In this document: piece by piece, positions 35,701 to 46,483 of the stretch
How positions within the stretch are numbered: the stretch's first letter is position 1
Layout of the letters: each line of letters begins with the position of its first letter
Assembly (NCBI RefSeq): GCF_023343835.1
Contig: NC_064447.1
Span: forward strand, 10,064,501 to 10,128,500
Origin: Lagopus muta
Lineage: Eukaryota; Chordata; Aves; Galliformes; Phasianidae
Direction of reading: 5' to 3'
Length of the DNA stretch: 64,000 nt
Position numbers and translations under genes: made by a program
The notes under the pieces: model-generated
Databases searched by the model: none
What the model saw: the letters and a program-made list of their open reading frames with translations, nothing else
What the model was told of the DNA's origin: nothing

Positions 35701-36022
35701 CTTTCAACGTTTGGATAGCAAAAATATTCTCTTTACACTGCTGCGCCACTCTCTCAGAACCAGTTTTAATCAGGTAATCTAACAGAGTGAGGGCCTTGTA
35801 CACGTGTCGCCAGTTCTTGCCGTGGTCATTGAGTCGCTTCCAGATCATGCTCATAATTTCAGAGAAGGCCACAACGTTGTAGGTCAGATCTGCTATTTCA
35901 GTCATCAGCGAACTCGAGGGACCCCATGGGTCGTTGGAGGTCGCTTCCCGCACTTTGATTTCGGCCTCCGAGTAATTGTTCACAATGTTCTTCATCTGCC
36001 GCCTAATAGACGAAGTCGTCAT
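17589..36022 (-). CDS. EPN2: Epsin 2, endocytic clathrin adaptor (spliced, 8 coding exons)
   Basis: In transcript order the coding exons are 36022-35428, 27020-26908, 25489-25397, 25131-24972, 22434-22261, 20677-20585, 19616-19401 and 17926-17589. All junctions are GT-AG and in phase, giving 1782 bases and 593 residues. The ENTH domain spans about 12-144, with the PtdIns(4,5)P2-contacting residues of epsin 1 present (R8, K11, R25, N30, R63, K69, H73, K76). Two ubiquitin-interacting motifs lie at about 218-235 and 243-260, and clathrin boxes at LLDLM (271-275) and LVNLD (458-462). AP-2 binding DPW motifs start at 302, 315, 329, 347 and 364, with an EPW at 289. Three EH-binding NPF motifs are at 476, 491 and 589, the last five residues being NPFLL. 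Epsins bend PtdIns(4,5)P2 membranes and link ubiquitinated cargo to clathrin, AP-2 and Eps15. The wording of the ENTH, UIM and tail segments matches EPN2 rather than EPN1 or EPN3. Confidence 0.97.
19401..19616 (-). CDS. EPN2: EPN2 coding exon 7 (second clathrin box, first NPF)
   Basis: 216 bases between acceptor TGTTACAG and donor GTCTGT, encoding ESGSALPSQHSGTTSPD, the conserved ARKTPESFLGPNAALVNLDS block with a clathrin-box-like LVNLD, and LNPFLAPG with the first NPF motif. Confidence 0.95.
20585..20677 (-). CDS. EPN2: EPN2 coding exon 6
   Basis: 93 bases between acceptor TTGAACAG and donor GTATGG, encoding STSFDLFSNLNGTVKDDFSE and then FDTLRTSKKP, a conserved block of the epsin 2 tail. 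Codons are split at both ends, in phase with exons 5 and 7. Confidence 0.94.
22261..22434 (-). CDS. EPN2: EPN2 coding exon 5 (DPW motifs)
   Basis: 174 bases between acceptor TTTTGCAG and donor GTGAGC, encoding AKPAASVDPWAAP and two further DPW motifs (VDPWAP, VDPWGP), which bind the AP-2 alpha ear in epsins. Confidence 0.95.
23095..23133. repeat. 19-bp tandem duplication
   Basis: Two copies of TTTAACCACC(T)(T/C)GTGGATTT with a 19-base period, differing at one position, inside an EPN2 intron. Confidence 0.75.
24972..25131 (-). CDS. EPN2: EPN2 coding exon 4 (clathrin box, first DPW motifs)
   Basis: 160 bases from acceptor CTGCCCTCAG to donor GTAAGA. It encodes HTTLLDLMDALPSS with the clathrin box LLDLM, an EPW and two DPW motifs. 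In human epsin 2, as I recall it, a few extra residues separate KKKE from TTLLDLM; none is encoded with the splice sites chosen here. Confidence 0.92.
25397..25489 (-). CDS. EPN2: EPN2 coding exon 3 (UIM2)
   Basis: 93 bases (31 codons, phase 0 at both ends) between acceptor CCTTTGCAG and donor GTAGTG. It encodes EERLRRGDDLRLQMALEESR, the second UIM, followed by a basic run ending KIPKKKE. Its symmetric phase would allow clean skipping. Confidence 0.95.
26759..26803. repeat. EPN2: Long T-rich tract in EPN2 intron
   Basis: A 45-base tract of T interrupted by single C residues, about 105 bases past the donor of the UIM1 exon. On the transcribed (minus) strand it reads as an A tract. Confidence 0.85.
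26908..27020 (-). CDS. EPN2: EPN2 coding exon 2 (UIM1)
   Basis: 113 bases between acceptor TTCCAACAG and donor GTCAGT, encoding TSPRVSSELEQARPQ and then the first ubiquitin-interacting motif EEELQLQLALAMSREVAEQ. Confidence 0.96.
27021..35427 (-). other. EPN2: EPN2 intron between ENTH and UIM1 exons
   Basis: About 8.4 kb with no supportable gene. The longest plus-strand frame (30767-31267, 166 codons) has a Cys-rich patch but matches no family I know. AAAC repeats occur at 29769-29786. Confidence 0.6.
35428..36022 (-). CDS. EPN2: EPN2 coding exon 1 (ENTH domain)
   Basis: 595 bases encode residues 1-198 plus one base of the Ser199 codon, containing the complete ENTH domain and the FGRGSSQPNLSTSYSEQEYG linker. 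The start ATG is at 36022-36020 with A at -3. The same frame stays open upstream through a TTG at 36040, which is not expected to initiate. The donor is GGCT|GTAAGT; the acceptor TTCCAG at about 36052 leaves roughly 29 bases of 5' UTR in this exon. A 227-codon plus-strand frame lies antisense here and is a shadow. Confidence 0.96.
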
Positions 36023-37785
36023 TTTTATTTCCCTTTTCAATAAGACAGCTGCTGGAACACAAAAAAAGGGGCTATATCTGCTCTTCTACGAACGTTTCTG
36101 AACTACGACGAATCCGTATCTGTGGCTTATCTGTAAGAAGTTCCACTACAATCATTTCCTCTCTTCAAGAAAATGACACGAGAAAATGAAAATCATGACC
36201 TAAGCAAGAAAAGAAAACAAAGCACAATTAGTTGTGGCTTCAATTATTCCTACTTAAAAAGCAAAGCAGATACACTTCTGAGAAATTCTGTTAAGTGATG
36301 AATTTTCTCTCCGAATTTCTTCAGAGCGTCGCATTTTGGAAACAATTTGCTCTTCCCACCTCAAGAATAAGGGGTAGAGTAACTACAGCAAAGTTGCACT
36401 ATGAAACAATATTGAGGCTCAATAACGTCTGAGCTGCTGAACAACACAAAAGCAAGAAAATCACCGTGCTGATGCAAATGCAGGATTTGAAAAGGGAACG
36501 AAAGTCCACGAAACTGAATTGCCTAGAATTTTTAATTACAGGAAATACAACATCAGCTTCCAGAGTTTATGGGAAATTACATTAGAGCTGACAGTCGCAG
36601 TCTGCTCCCATTGCTGCAGTAATCTTGTGCTGAGAGAACAAGCGAATTTCCTGCTAGTAGGCAAGCAATTTCCGAGGCCCCAGACAAATGCAGAGAGCAC
36701 CAGGGTCAGGGCAGAGATCTTGAACTGTGCTCTGTGTTTGCTCCAGGCCCAGGGAGGAGCACAGAAGGATGCACTCAGCTCAAGGTGACCTTTGGTGCTA
36801 AGCGGATTACAGGGAATGTTTTTTCCAAATGCATTTCCTTTGTGCATCTAACAGCAGTCGCCAGACTCAATTTCTGCTCTGCGTGTCTTTCACGCGGCAC
36901 AGAAGAATTTTTAATTATATGAAAATGGAAATGTAAAACCAAAATGACCAGCAAGAAAACCCAAGGACAAGCTGTGGAGCTGGAAACCTGCTTCAGTTAT
37001 TTTTTTAATGTTATTGTTTCAAGTAAACAGCGGCCTACTAAGCTTTAGAATATGTTACTGGAGCAAAATGGTAGTTTTTGCTGCAGCATACACGGGTTGT
37101 TTGAACACTAAGCACTGGTTCTGTATTTGACACATTAACAGAGATCGCATTCTTAAGATGTCCTCTAACAACATTTCTCCACACACCCAAAAGAAGGAAC
37201 TGGCTTGCTTACAAACAACACGGGAAAGCAGCAAAGCACGGGCTTCCTTCCCAACACTGTTACCATTCTTCAAATTGTTATCATGCCATTTAAAATGAAA
37301 GCAGAATTAGGCATCAGCTCAGACAGCAGGCAGCCCTATAACGACTTCTTCAGCATAAAGCCATATATCCTCCCTAGAAAACACCTCAGTTCAGCTACGG
37401 CAGAACAACTCCAGTGTGCTGCCCAATTACAGTGATGGAAAGCAAGGGCCCATCCTCTGCTGGGACATTCCCAGAGCCTCAGCACGGTCCTGCAGGAACG
37501 TCCCCATGCGCTCACAGCTGCGTGTCAGAAGTCACTGCCCAACTCTGCTGGCTCGCCTGTCCTCCTGAAAGCTCCCTTGTGTGGCTCTGAAGTGCACTAT
37601 GCAACCAAGTGCCTCAGCTCCATCTGCCTCCACAGGAGAAAGAAAAGCACGTTGCATTACATCTTCCAGTTTCACAGATATTGAACACATCTCTTCAATA
37701 CCACACATGATATCTGGAAAGGTAAATTTTACACTGCACAGACACATTAGTCCTAAATAATCATCTCTGGTCAATGGAATAAGTA

Positions 37786-38019
37786 GGAAGGATGCTCCAA
37801 AAGTAACGCCTCCTATTTTATTATGTTGAGCCACATCAGAGGCAGTGGAGCTATGACCACTATGACCACAACAGTTGAAGTTGAACCTTCCCACCACTAT
37901 TCCATTAAACTACATTGAAAAATACCATTCTGCAGCTGAGAATTCACTCTACCAAATTGTGCTGCTGTACCCTTTGTATCTATTGTAGTTTCCATGGAAG
38001 CCTCACTTTTGGAGTGACC
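37786..38019. mobile_element. Internally deleted mariner (Galluhop-like) element
   Basis: The left end carries GCTCCAAAAGTAACGCCTCC (37794-37813) and the right end is its approximate inverse: GGTCACTCCAAAAGTGAGGC on the minus strand, abutting 38019. TA dinucleotides flank both ends (37784-37785 and 38020-38021), as expected of a Tc1/mariner target duplication. The CTCCAAAAGTAA terminal motif is what I know of the galliform mariner Galluhop. At about 234 bp the transposase gene is almost wholly lost, so this is a non-autonomous relic. Family naming is from memory. Confidence 0.7.
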
Positions 38020-40126
38020 TATGAGAACCAAACAATTCCAATCACAACACAGCTGTGCAAATCCACTGGCTGCAGCTCCACAAAGGAAAAGTGTCTGCAG
38101 TTTGCTATAAGGCAAGGGCAGTAATGGGAACACAAGTCATGGCTCACGGAGTTCCTTGTTTATGAACTTCATTTTATTCTATTAAAAATGCAGAAGGTGA
38201 TGGGAGTGGAAATAGGACATCTGTTTTTTCCTGTTGTTTTTTCTCCCCCTCCACGTTCTGGTTGTAACATTCAAGACTACTTAGCAGGAGCAGTGAGCCT
38301 CACTGAGAACTCTGATGCTTTCGCTATCTGCTTCTGCATCACAAAAAGGAAGCGTTTAACCCTATTACAGATCCTGGAACAGCCAACAGCCCATCTTACC
38401 GGCAAAGAGATGAGAAAGAGCCAAACAACCCCACTGCACAGAAGTGAGAAACCACTTCTAATGCGCAATCACATTCTTGCACAGAAAGCTTGGACTGTTT
38501 CAGAGACCTCAGTGAATCCACATCCCACAACAAACCACCAGGAAGCACAATGCACTTGCAACTTCAGCACAAATCTGTGTTTGCATGCTTAACACCAGCG
38601 TTGCAAGGACAGCAGAAAGCAAGAGCAGTTGGTTGTAGCCACTGTCCCCTGCCAACAACAGGAAAAGCACCATCAGCTTCAGAACGTTTCTTTAGAAGGT
38701 CAGAGGGAGAAGAGGGCTCTTGGCTTGCTCAGCCCAGGTGAGCCTTCCAAACCCTGCCTCCCTGGGCCCTCTCTGATAGAAAAAGAAACACACATTCCTG
38801 TAGACAACTAAGTGAAGCTTCCTTGTACTATCGAGGGTAACCCGGAGGGCAATACTCAATTTCCTTTTCCCTATGCTGACAATTTCATTACACAAATAAT
38901 CCCAATGAATTCTCATGGTGCTTTTTTAGACACAATGTTCAGACAGAGGGAATTCCTGACTGAACTTCTCAATAGCTCTCTCGGAGATCAAACTCACTAA
39001 ATGAAGGAGACCATAATTAATTTGCTGAGACTAATGCAGAACTGAGGCCAAGCCACAAAGTCCTTAAGAAACTCAGTTCAAAGAAGCAGCCACACGAACC
39101 CACCTATATGCAGACTTTCAGCAGAATCCACTCAGATCTCAGGAATGCAAAACTCAAACCAGGGTTCGTCTCCACTGATAAATGCCCTTCCCTTTGAGCC
39201 TGGAGGTAAATACGTACACAGCCCAGTTGGGTATGGACTGGAGATGGATGGAAAGCCTTTCACATCACATGGCCAAGAAAAATGGTGAAAAATTACAGTA
39301 AATACAAGCAGGTTGTCAGAAATTTGCATTAAAAAATTGCTGTGGACTACAGTGAACATCTAATCTAATTTATGCATCAAGTTATATTTTTTCCAAGTCA
39401 CTAACTGAATCATCTTGCAATTTTCAGGCAGCCACTGCAGACATCTTCATTTACATCAGAAGATTTCCCTTCACACACAGAAAGATAACCACAAGCTTTC
39501 AGCCTTGGACTCACGCTGCAGTTAAGCAAAGAGCTTTTGCTGTCTAGCACCCAACACTCCAAGAGCTCTGGCAGTGCCCAGGACCAGGCCCACAGCAGCT
39601 GTGGGCAGCACACAGCTTGATTTCTGAGGTCTGAACATACACAGACCCCGAGATCTGCTCTCTTTGCTATCAGGGTGAAGTGACAGAGGCAGGCAATCCT
39701 TGGGGAGCTGAATTTTAGGGTACATCTGAGACTCCGGAGGTTGGGGAATGCTTCTCACCAGGCTGCAAAGAAGCCGGCTGGAAGGGAAGCGCTGCCAGAT
39801 GCTGAGTAAGGGAGAGTTCCCCCAGACAGAAACTCACCCCACACCTGCACAGGGCACAGAATCTGCCCACAGACACATCCCCAGCCGTAACCATCAGCCA
39901 GCAACTATTTATGGAAAAGGAAAGATTCAAATCACCTGGCATTGTAAATTCTCATCTTGCTTTACTGATGGTACTTGTCATGTGCACAGACAAAACCACT
40001 GTGCTTTCAGAAAGCCTTATTTGTCACACATGGGAACCAGAACTCGTTGATAAATGAACAAAGTACAAACGTTTATGTGCAATCCAGCCACATAATAACC
40101 CAGAAATAAAAATGACAGCAAAAACA

Positions 40127-40334
40127 GGTTGGATATTTAGGAAAAAATTCTTCTCTGAAAGAGCGGTCAGACACCAGCAGTGCTGCCAGGGAGTGGAGGG
40201 GTCACAGCCCTGGAGGTGCTCCAGACTGGGGAGATGTGGCACTTGGGGACGTGGTCAGTGGGCATGGGGGGACGGCTTGGACATGGGGATCTGAGAGGTC
40301 TTTTCCAACCTGAATGATTCGGTGATTCTGTGAT
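40127..40334 (+). mobile_element. CR1 retroposon 3' end
   Basis: The sequence runs from GGTTGGATATTTAGGAAAAA through TTCTTCTCTGAAAGAG, a GGAGGTGCTCCAG block and GAGGTCTTTTCCAACCTGAA to two GATTCnGTGAT tail units. That series is the avian CR1 3' UTR in sense orientation ending in its characteristic short tail repeats. It is 5'-truncated, as most CR1 copies are. Confidence 0.85.
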
Positions 40335-43210
40335 TTTTTTCTGATTCTTCTTACGCTGGATCCCACACTGCTAAAGAAGTTCTCCAACTCAGTTCACAAA
40401 ACATTTCCCTGTTTATAAATAATTCTTACGGAACAACTGGATGACCAAAAAAATATCACCAGACTGCCCACAGTGCAATATCCACTGTAATACAAACATT
40501 GATCCCAAAACCAAACAGGAAGAGGGACAACTGTATGCTGCAATGCCTCAAAGAAGAGTGGGAAGAGAAGCAAGGAAGCTTGGTACTGTGCAGACGAGCC
40601 AACAAGCAGCACACTTATTAGCTCTCTCTTGCTGTTACACAGCAGAGAAAACAGCAATTCATGTGAATAAGGCAGTAAAATGAAGACACTGAAATTACCA
40701 TCAATGTCCTTCCTTTGCTTATTTAGGAAATGAATTATAAACACAGATTGGCAAATGGTTTGAAGAACAGGCTGATCTCCAGAAGAAAGGTTTGATTTCC
40801 ATTTTATACAGTTTAAACGCTTGTCCTCCCCTCAGTTTAATTTCTGAGAAAAGGAAACGGTTCAAAACTAAAAGTTTTGGAAGCCTTCCACTGCCTTTTA
40901 CAAATGAGAGAACAAGCCCAGCTTTCACAGACAGCAGGTGGCCGAATGATTTCTTTAAATCGAGAGTTAATACTGATAGATACCCTCCTTCAAACCATGC
41001 ATATTCATGAAGCCCAGGGTTAGTTTCTGCACTGACTGCACAGCAGTGCCAAGTCCAGCCCTCCACCCAGCCACAAAGCAGATTTACAGACACAAATGTA
41101 CCTTCAGTTGCTTCTACTCCTTTACCACCTTTTCTTACTACAAGCCTACCTAGTATAGGAAGGCAGAGCTGAACAGAGAGCTCAGCTCACACCTCAGCCT
41201 ACAAGCAGGAGGCACAGGGCAGAAAGCCAGGGACGGGAGCACAGCAGCACCACCTGCACTGCCAGCACCAGTTCTGCAGCAGCTCACATCTGGCTTTGCT
41301 GAAGTACAGCCATGCAGCCCCAGTGATGCTTGCAAGTTTGCCTCTGCGAGAGCCATGCAAATCACCACAGCAATCCAAACCTGACCAATGCAGGAGGTCT
41401 AATTTTAGGATTACAAGCTTTGACAACATCTCTTTAGAATAACACATTCCTCCTTCTACGGTTAGGTCAAGTGTCATCGACAGTCCTGGCTTCATTTTAT
41501 GCAGCAGACCACAGTTTATTTTCCACCAGTAATAAAGCAAGTACCGGGTGTGTAATGAGTAACAGAATATTGCAGAATTACAAACAGCATAAGGTCAAGC
41601 CATTACGCACTGAATCAGAAATGCTAAATGCAAATTAATCCAACGAGGCAGTGAAAATACCTACCCAACCTCTCAAAAGGAGTTTGTTCTCTGGGGATTA
41701 CCTACTTGAATGAAAGGACTTCATCTTTGATTCTCACAATTAGAGAAGAAAAAAGTAATCACCCAATGCACGCCTTAGAAAAGGGCAATAATTTGAAATA
41801 AATTCAGTTCACCAGCAATGCTGAGCAGTGTTTTCAAATGAATTAAAGACAGTGGGAGACACTTCTCTCTTTTCATTTTGGAAGGGAGAAGAAAGACATC
41901 TGATGTTCTTGCCAGAGGACGAGCCTTAGATTATAACTGATTACAGAAGCCCAGCCTTGGTAGTCGGGCTGCTTACAAGGTGATGGGCACCAGCCACAAG
42001 GAAGCCATCACTCCTCCACCCAGCAGCTCAGAGCCTGACAAATCAGCTCAGCCACCAGGGCAGTGCAAGCAGTGCAAAGGAAGAGCCTGCAGGACTACAA
42101 AACGTGAGCTACATCCTCAGCTCTTATACTGCTTTACACAATTTTGGAATACAACCAACAACCATATTCCTATATATATTTGAGCTCACCCACCAGATGT
42201 CATGTGGGGAAGGTACCTTCTCCTTACAGCTGCACAAAGATCTCATTAACTCAATTTGGTTTGCACTTCATTACTACAAAGCAGACGTCACCATGAGCAG
42301 TTTCTTCTCCCCACCCACACACCACAGCCATGCAACCACATTAATAAACTCAATAGGACAAAGGCAAACACTCATCATGACACAGATTAGGAAAGAACAC
42401 TGGTTTAACTCTCCATGTTACCACAGCTAGAAGCTGAGAGACTAATTAATACTTTTACATTACAGCATGAATTCCTAATGAACTGTCTGAGGAACAGTCA
42501 GATCTGCAAAGCCATCACTGTTCAGACAACCAAGACCAGCTATGTTTTTCTCATGTAACACTGCTAAGGTAATGGCTACCTGCACAAATGGGAGCCTGTA
42601 AAGAGCCCAGTGCTTGATTTAGTATCTTAGCCACATTCTTCAGTGCCCATTCACAGGCTATGTGACTTCAGGTGCCACCTGACACAGCCACCATACTTGC
42701 ACGCTCCTCTTGAAACATCAACACGGGGACTTAATTCACCTGTAACTGGCAATAGTTAACATGAGGTCACTTCATCCCTAAAACATTAAGCTACATGCAG
42801 ATGTGTGCTCATGACTAATTAAGTTGCAATAAGTGGGAAACTTGTAACCTAAAATTCTCTGTGCATGGATTATTTTTTTTTTTGGCCAAAATCAGAAGAT
42901 CCAGGGGAGCTGGGTTTTCTGACAGATTGGTCAGAATTAATCCCAAGGTCACTCTTAAGTACTTTGAAATACAAACAAGGGAAGTAACATTCATTTCAAC
43001 AGCATTCCCTAGCTGCAATTCATGAGGCAAAAGCTAAAGCTGCATGTGGAAGCCCAAATAGCTGCAAAGACAGCAGCTGAGCCCTGAGACTTGCCTTCAG
43101 CAGGTAAGAACTGCAAGCAGGGGATTTTCTGGGAGATCTCCTTTTTATCACCCAGAAGAGTAAAACTTATTCACTTTGTTTCAAGCTGAAGACAGCCACT
43201 AAAAAGGAAC

Positions 43211-43219
<9 letters not shown>

Positions 43220-43243
<24 letters not shown>
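43220..43243. repeat. Poly(A) homopolymer
   Basis: Uninterrupted run of 24 A in EPN2 intron 1, followed by a G run. No retroposon body is recognisable upstream. Confidence 0.9.
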
Positions 43244-46104
43244 GGGGGTAGCACCATGAAATCTTGGACCTGTCCTTCCTACAGACTGATTTCAGCTATC
43301 TGTCCTGTAACATGTCCATCTTTCCCTCTTATTCCTCCTTATCTTTTCATACCATGCACCTTCTGTTCCCAAATATTTTTCGTGCACCCAGCTGCTGCTC
43401 CTCTGTCTGCAGCCTGACTTAAGCAGGGTTACACTTAGCAGGAGCCAGCACTCACAAACACTGCTAATCAGTCATTTTGGTCTGCTTCTGCGTCGCCTCA
43501 GATCCTGATTTTGACCTACATAAAGGTCATCTTTGATGGAAGTGAAGCACTGGAAGACAAACAGAAATCAGCCCACCTGTTAAAAGGACTCCTTGATTTT
43601 TCATTATGCTGTTTGTAACTGTCTGCTTGCTTCATTCAGGCACTGATAAGGATCCTCCTATTCCCAAATGTAAATATTTATTCTTATCTTTATTCTTATT
43701 TTGTTGATGACTGTGGAATTAGGAAAAAAAAAAAATCTACCTGGAAAAATGCCAGAGAATCCCACATTCTCCTCAGCAGACACGCAGCAATTTTCAGCTG
43801 TCATCATGATTGCTCCACGCTTCTGAATCTATCCTACAGCATCAATACTCTACCTACTCTCTACCTATTCTGGACACTTAGATGGAAAGTGAGTGGGAGT
43901 TCGCTCGCTCTGCACACAGAGGATGACAAAGATTCGTTACTAAAAAGCATCTGCACCTGTTTCATTATTAAAGGGCATTTATTGCAGTCAGCTCTTGCAC
44001 AGCACACATCACAGCCCCCCATTTTGATACTCTGCCTGTTCTGTTCATGTCCTGAGGAGTCCATATACCCTGTAAGGAGCCCCAGAGGCAACACAAAGCA
44101 TCAGGATCTAAGGCAACACACAGCACTTGTAATACAGAAGTCAAACCTCTGGTATTTCAGATGCATTTGATTATAGCTTAAGATGTGATTTTCATTTTGT
44201 TGCTGTTGTTGTGTTGGTGAATGTACTTCAAACCATGTAATACTACTTTCTGTACATCCCATGGCTGCCTGCATTGCCCTGTGGATTATTTTTTTAACCA
44301 CCTTTAGTGCATATTATTAAAAGCAGTCTCTCTCTTCAGATTTATAAACAGAACAAGAAAGTGACTTAAAAACTCACCCACTCCATTTTCTAATTTTTTT
44401 TCGAGAGCGTTCCATCTAGTTTGAATGCACAGCAGACATTCTAGTCCATTAACATCCATCAGCTAACAGAAGGGTAATGAATTCATCAATACTGCTAAAA
44501 CGCGTGGGTACAGGATCATGCTGAATCATTTAGTAACTACATTTGCAGCAAGAAAAGCTCAAACAACCCGCCCTGTGCTGTCAGCAACCATCTTCCTGAA
44601 GGAGGAAAAATGAATGTACTGAGATCACCCTCAATCCTGTTATCCCTCTTGACAAGGCTGGCTGTGTCCCTACACACAGCACTGCTGTGCCAATGAAATC
44701 TGTCTGCTCCCACTCGTCCCTGGACATCAGCTGCCTCCGCCAGACCACCTGGACACCTGCAAGAAGCTTTCATTGCTCATTTTCCAGTAAAGGACATATG
44801 GGCCTGGCTTTCCCCTGCTTGCTAGCAGTAGAGTCATGTAAGTCTTTAGAATAGAGTTCTCAGGCTATAAAGGAAAACAAAACTAAACACAATCATGGTT
44901 TGATGGTATGGTTCCATCAACACCAGGCTAGCACTGCAATTGTTAAACGTGCTACAGATCCAAATCCAGCTTTTCCTTGCTAGCTATTTTCAAAGCCAGG
45001 GAGGGACCACCTCCTTCCAGCAACAAGTAGTCCCAACAGTGCTGAGTTCTAAGTACACAAAAAGCAAACAGCTCCCCAAACTGCCAATAAACATGGAAGC
45101 AGACCACCAAAATTCCCATACCTGTGATGCTTTACCTTTAGTCCTGCCATGGGTCAAAGGAACCACATTACTGAGTACAGCAGCAGTAAGTTATTGTTCT
45201 CATAACACTGAAAGGAAATAGTATCTACTCTTTAAAACAAAAAGTCAGACTTGATAATATTAAGAAACAAAATGATCTTCAAAGCGTACATTAGAAACTA
45301 CCTTGCTTGCTTTGCCTTGTCAGGTCCGCCAGGCCTGGTATTCTCTGTCTCACAGCAGGTTTATAAAAGATAGTTGGTATACTGCACTTTTGTTTACACT
45401 TTCAGCTTTTTATGGCATCTACTCTTAATTAAGGCCCAGAATAAGCAGTGTTTTGTTAAGGTAGCCTTCACAAACCGAGCACAATGAACTCCACACTCAG
45501 TAGTCAGCCTCCTTAATGCAGATAATGCCTTAGAATACATACACTTACACATGTGTCTACATATCCTTAACTCCCACAGCTTAGTTCAATTAATACCATT
45601 AAATCTTTAATGCTCAGCTTCAAAGGCTTTCCAAAATTTTTAATAGCTCTCATAGGTTAGCATGAATGTTTTAAGTCTTTTTACTATATTTTAAATAAAC
45701 TCATCTTTTCTTTCCACTTTGATGTCTGCCTTTCTGACAACGCTCTGCTCTCTGAAGCTCCTGGCACCTTGTTTTCTGCAAAAAGGTGACATTACAAACT
45801 CCAAAAGATATGTTAATAGCTGAGCTGCAATCAGGGACTTTTCCTCTCACCTGCCCTCCAGGTTGGGAGTTGGCCATGGAACTGCTTTAATCAAAACAAT
45901 GTGGCAACCCGTAAGGAGAAAGGATGCAACACTAAGGGAGGGGACTCTATTTGCATCTATTTAGCATGTAAGCAGCAGGCGGTGCTTAATTTTCCTTTAC
46001 TCTGCTTTCCCATGAAAGGAGAAAATAGAAAAGATACTGTATTTTAATAGCAGCATAGGCAAAGTGCAAGGGGGGACACACAGAGCACAGGCTCCACAGC
46101 ATTT

Positions 46105-46200
46105 AAAACCACAGAACCCCCTGAACTGGAAGGGACCCAGCGGGATCACATCCTGCACTGCACCCCTGCAGGGGGCTCAGCACCCCTGTGGGGCCTTGGA
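46105..46200 (-). mobile_element. Degraded CR1-like fragment
   Basis: A short stretch with CCACAGAA, CTGGAAGGGACCCAG and GGGATCACATCC resembles the reverse complement of a CR1 3' end (ACAGAAT...TGGAAGGGACC...GGATCAT). Divergence is high and no tail repeats are intact, so the call is tentative. Confidence 0.4.
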
Positions 46201-46446
46201 CACCACCCACCTTCATCTGCTCTGCTTCTGTGCTCTGAGGTTGGAAGGGAAGCAAGTTTTGATGATGTATTTAAGCTTTTTTGTAAAACACAAACTAGAA
46301 GGAAAACAAACAGATTTTCCTCCTCCTTTGAAATGTATTTTTCTTTTTTTCTGAATTAGAAAATAGAAATCCCTTCTTAAAATAAAACCAAAGATCAGCA
46401 TTTCCAGAGGCAGGAAAAGCCACTGTGCATTATATACACTATCCAC

Positions 46447-46483
46447 AAAAAAAAAAAAAAAAAAAAGAAAAGAAAAAAAAAAA
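46447..46483. repeat. A-rich tract
   Basis: A 37-base tract of A interrupted by two single G residues, in EPN2 intron 1. Confidence 0.85.

Noticed and set aside
35099-35782. 227-codon plus-strand open frame
   Set aside because: It lies antisense to the EPN2 ENTH exon, whose coding constraint explains the lack of stops. It shows no domain of its own.
36023-36040. N-terminal extension of epsin 2 (six residues before MTTSSIRR)
   Set aside because: It would start at TTG, and the conserved epsin start is the ATG at 36022. The bases are 5' UTR.
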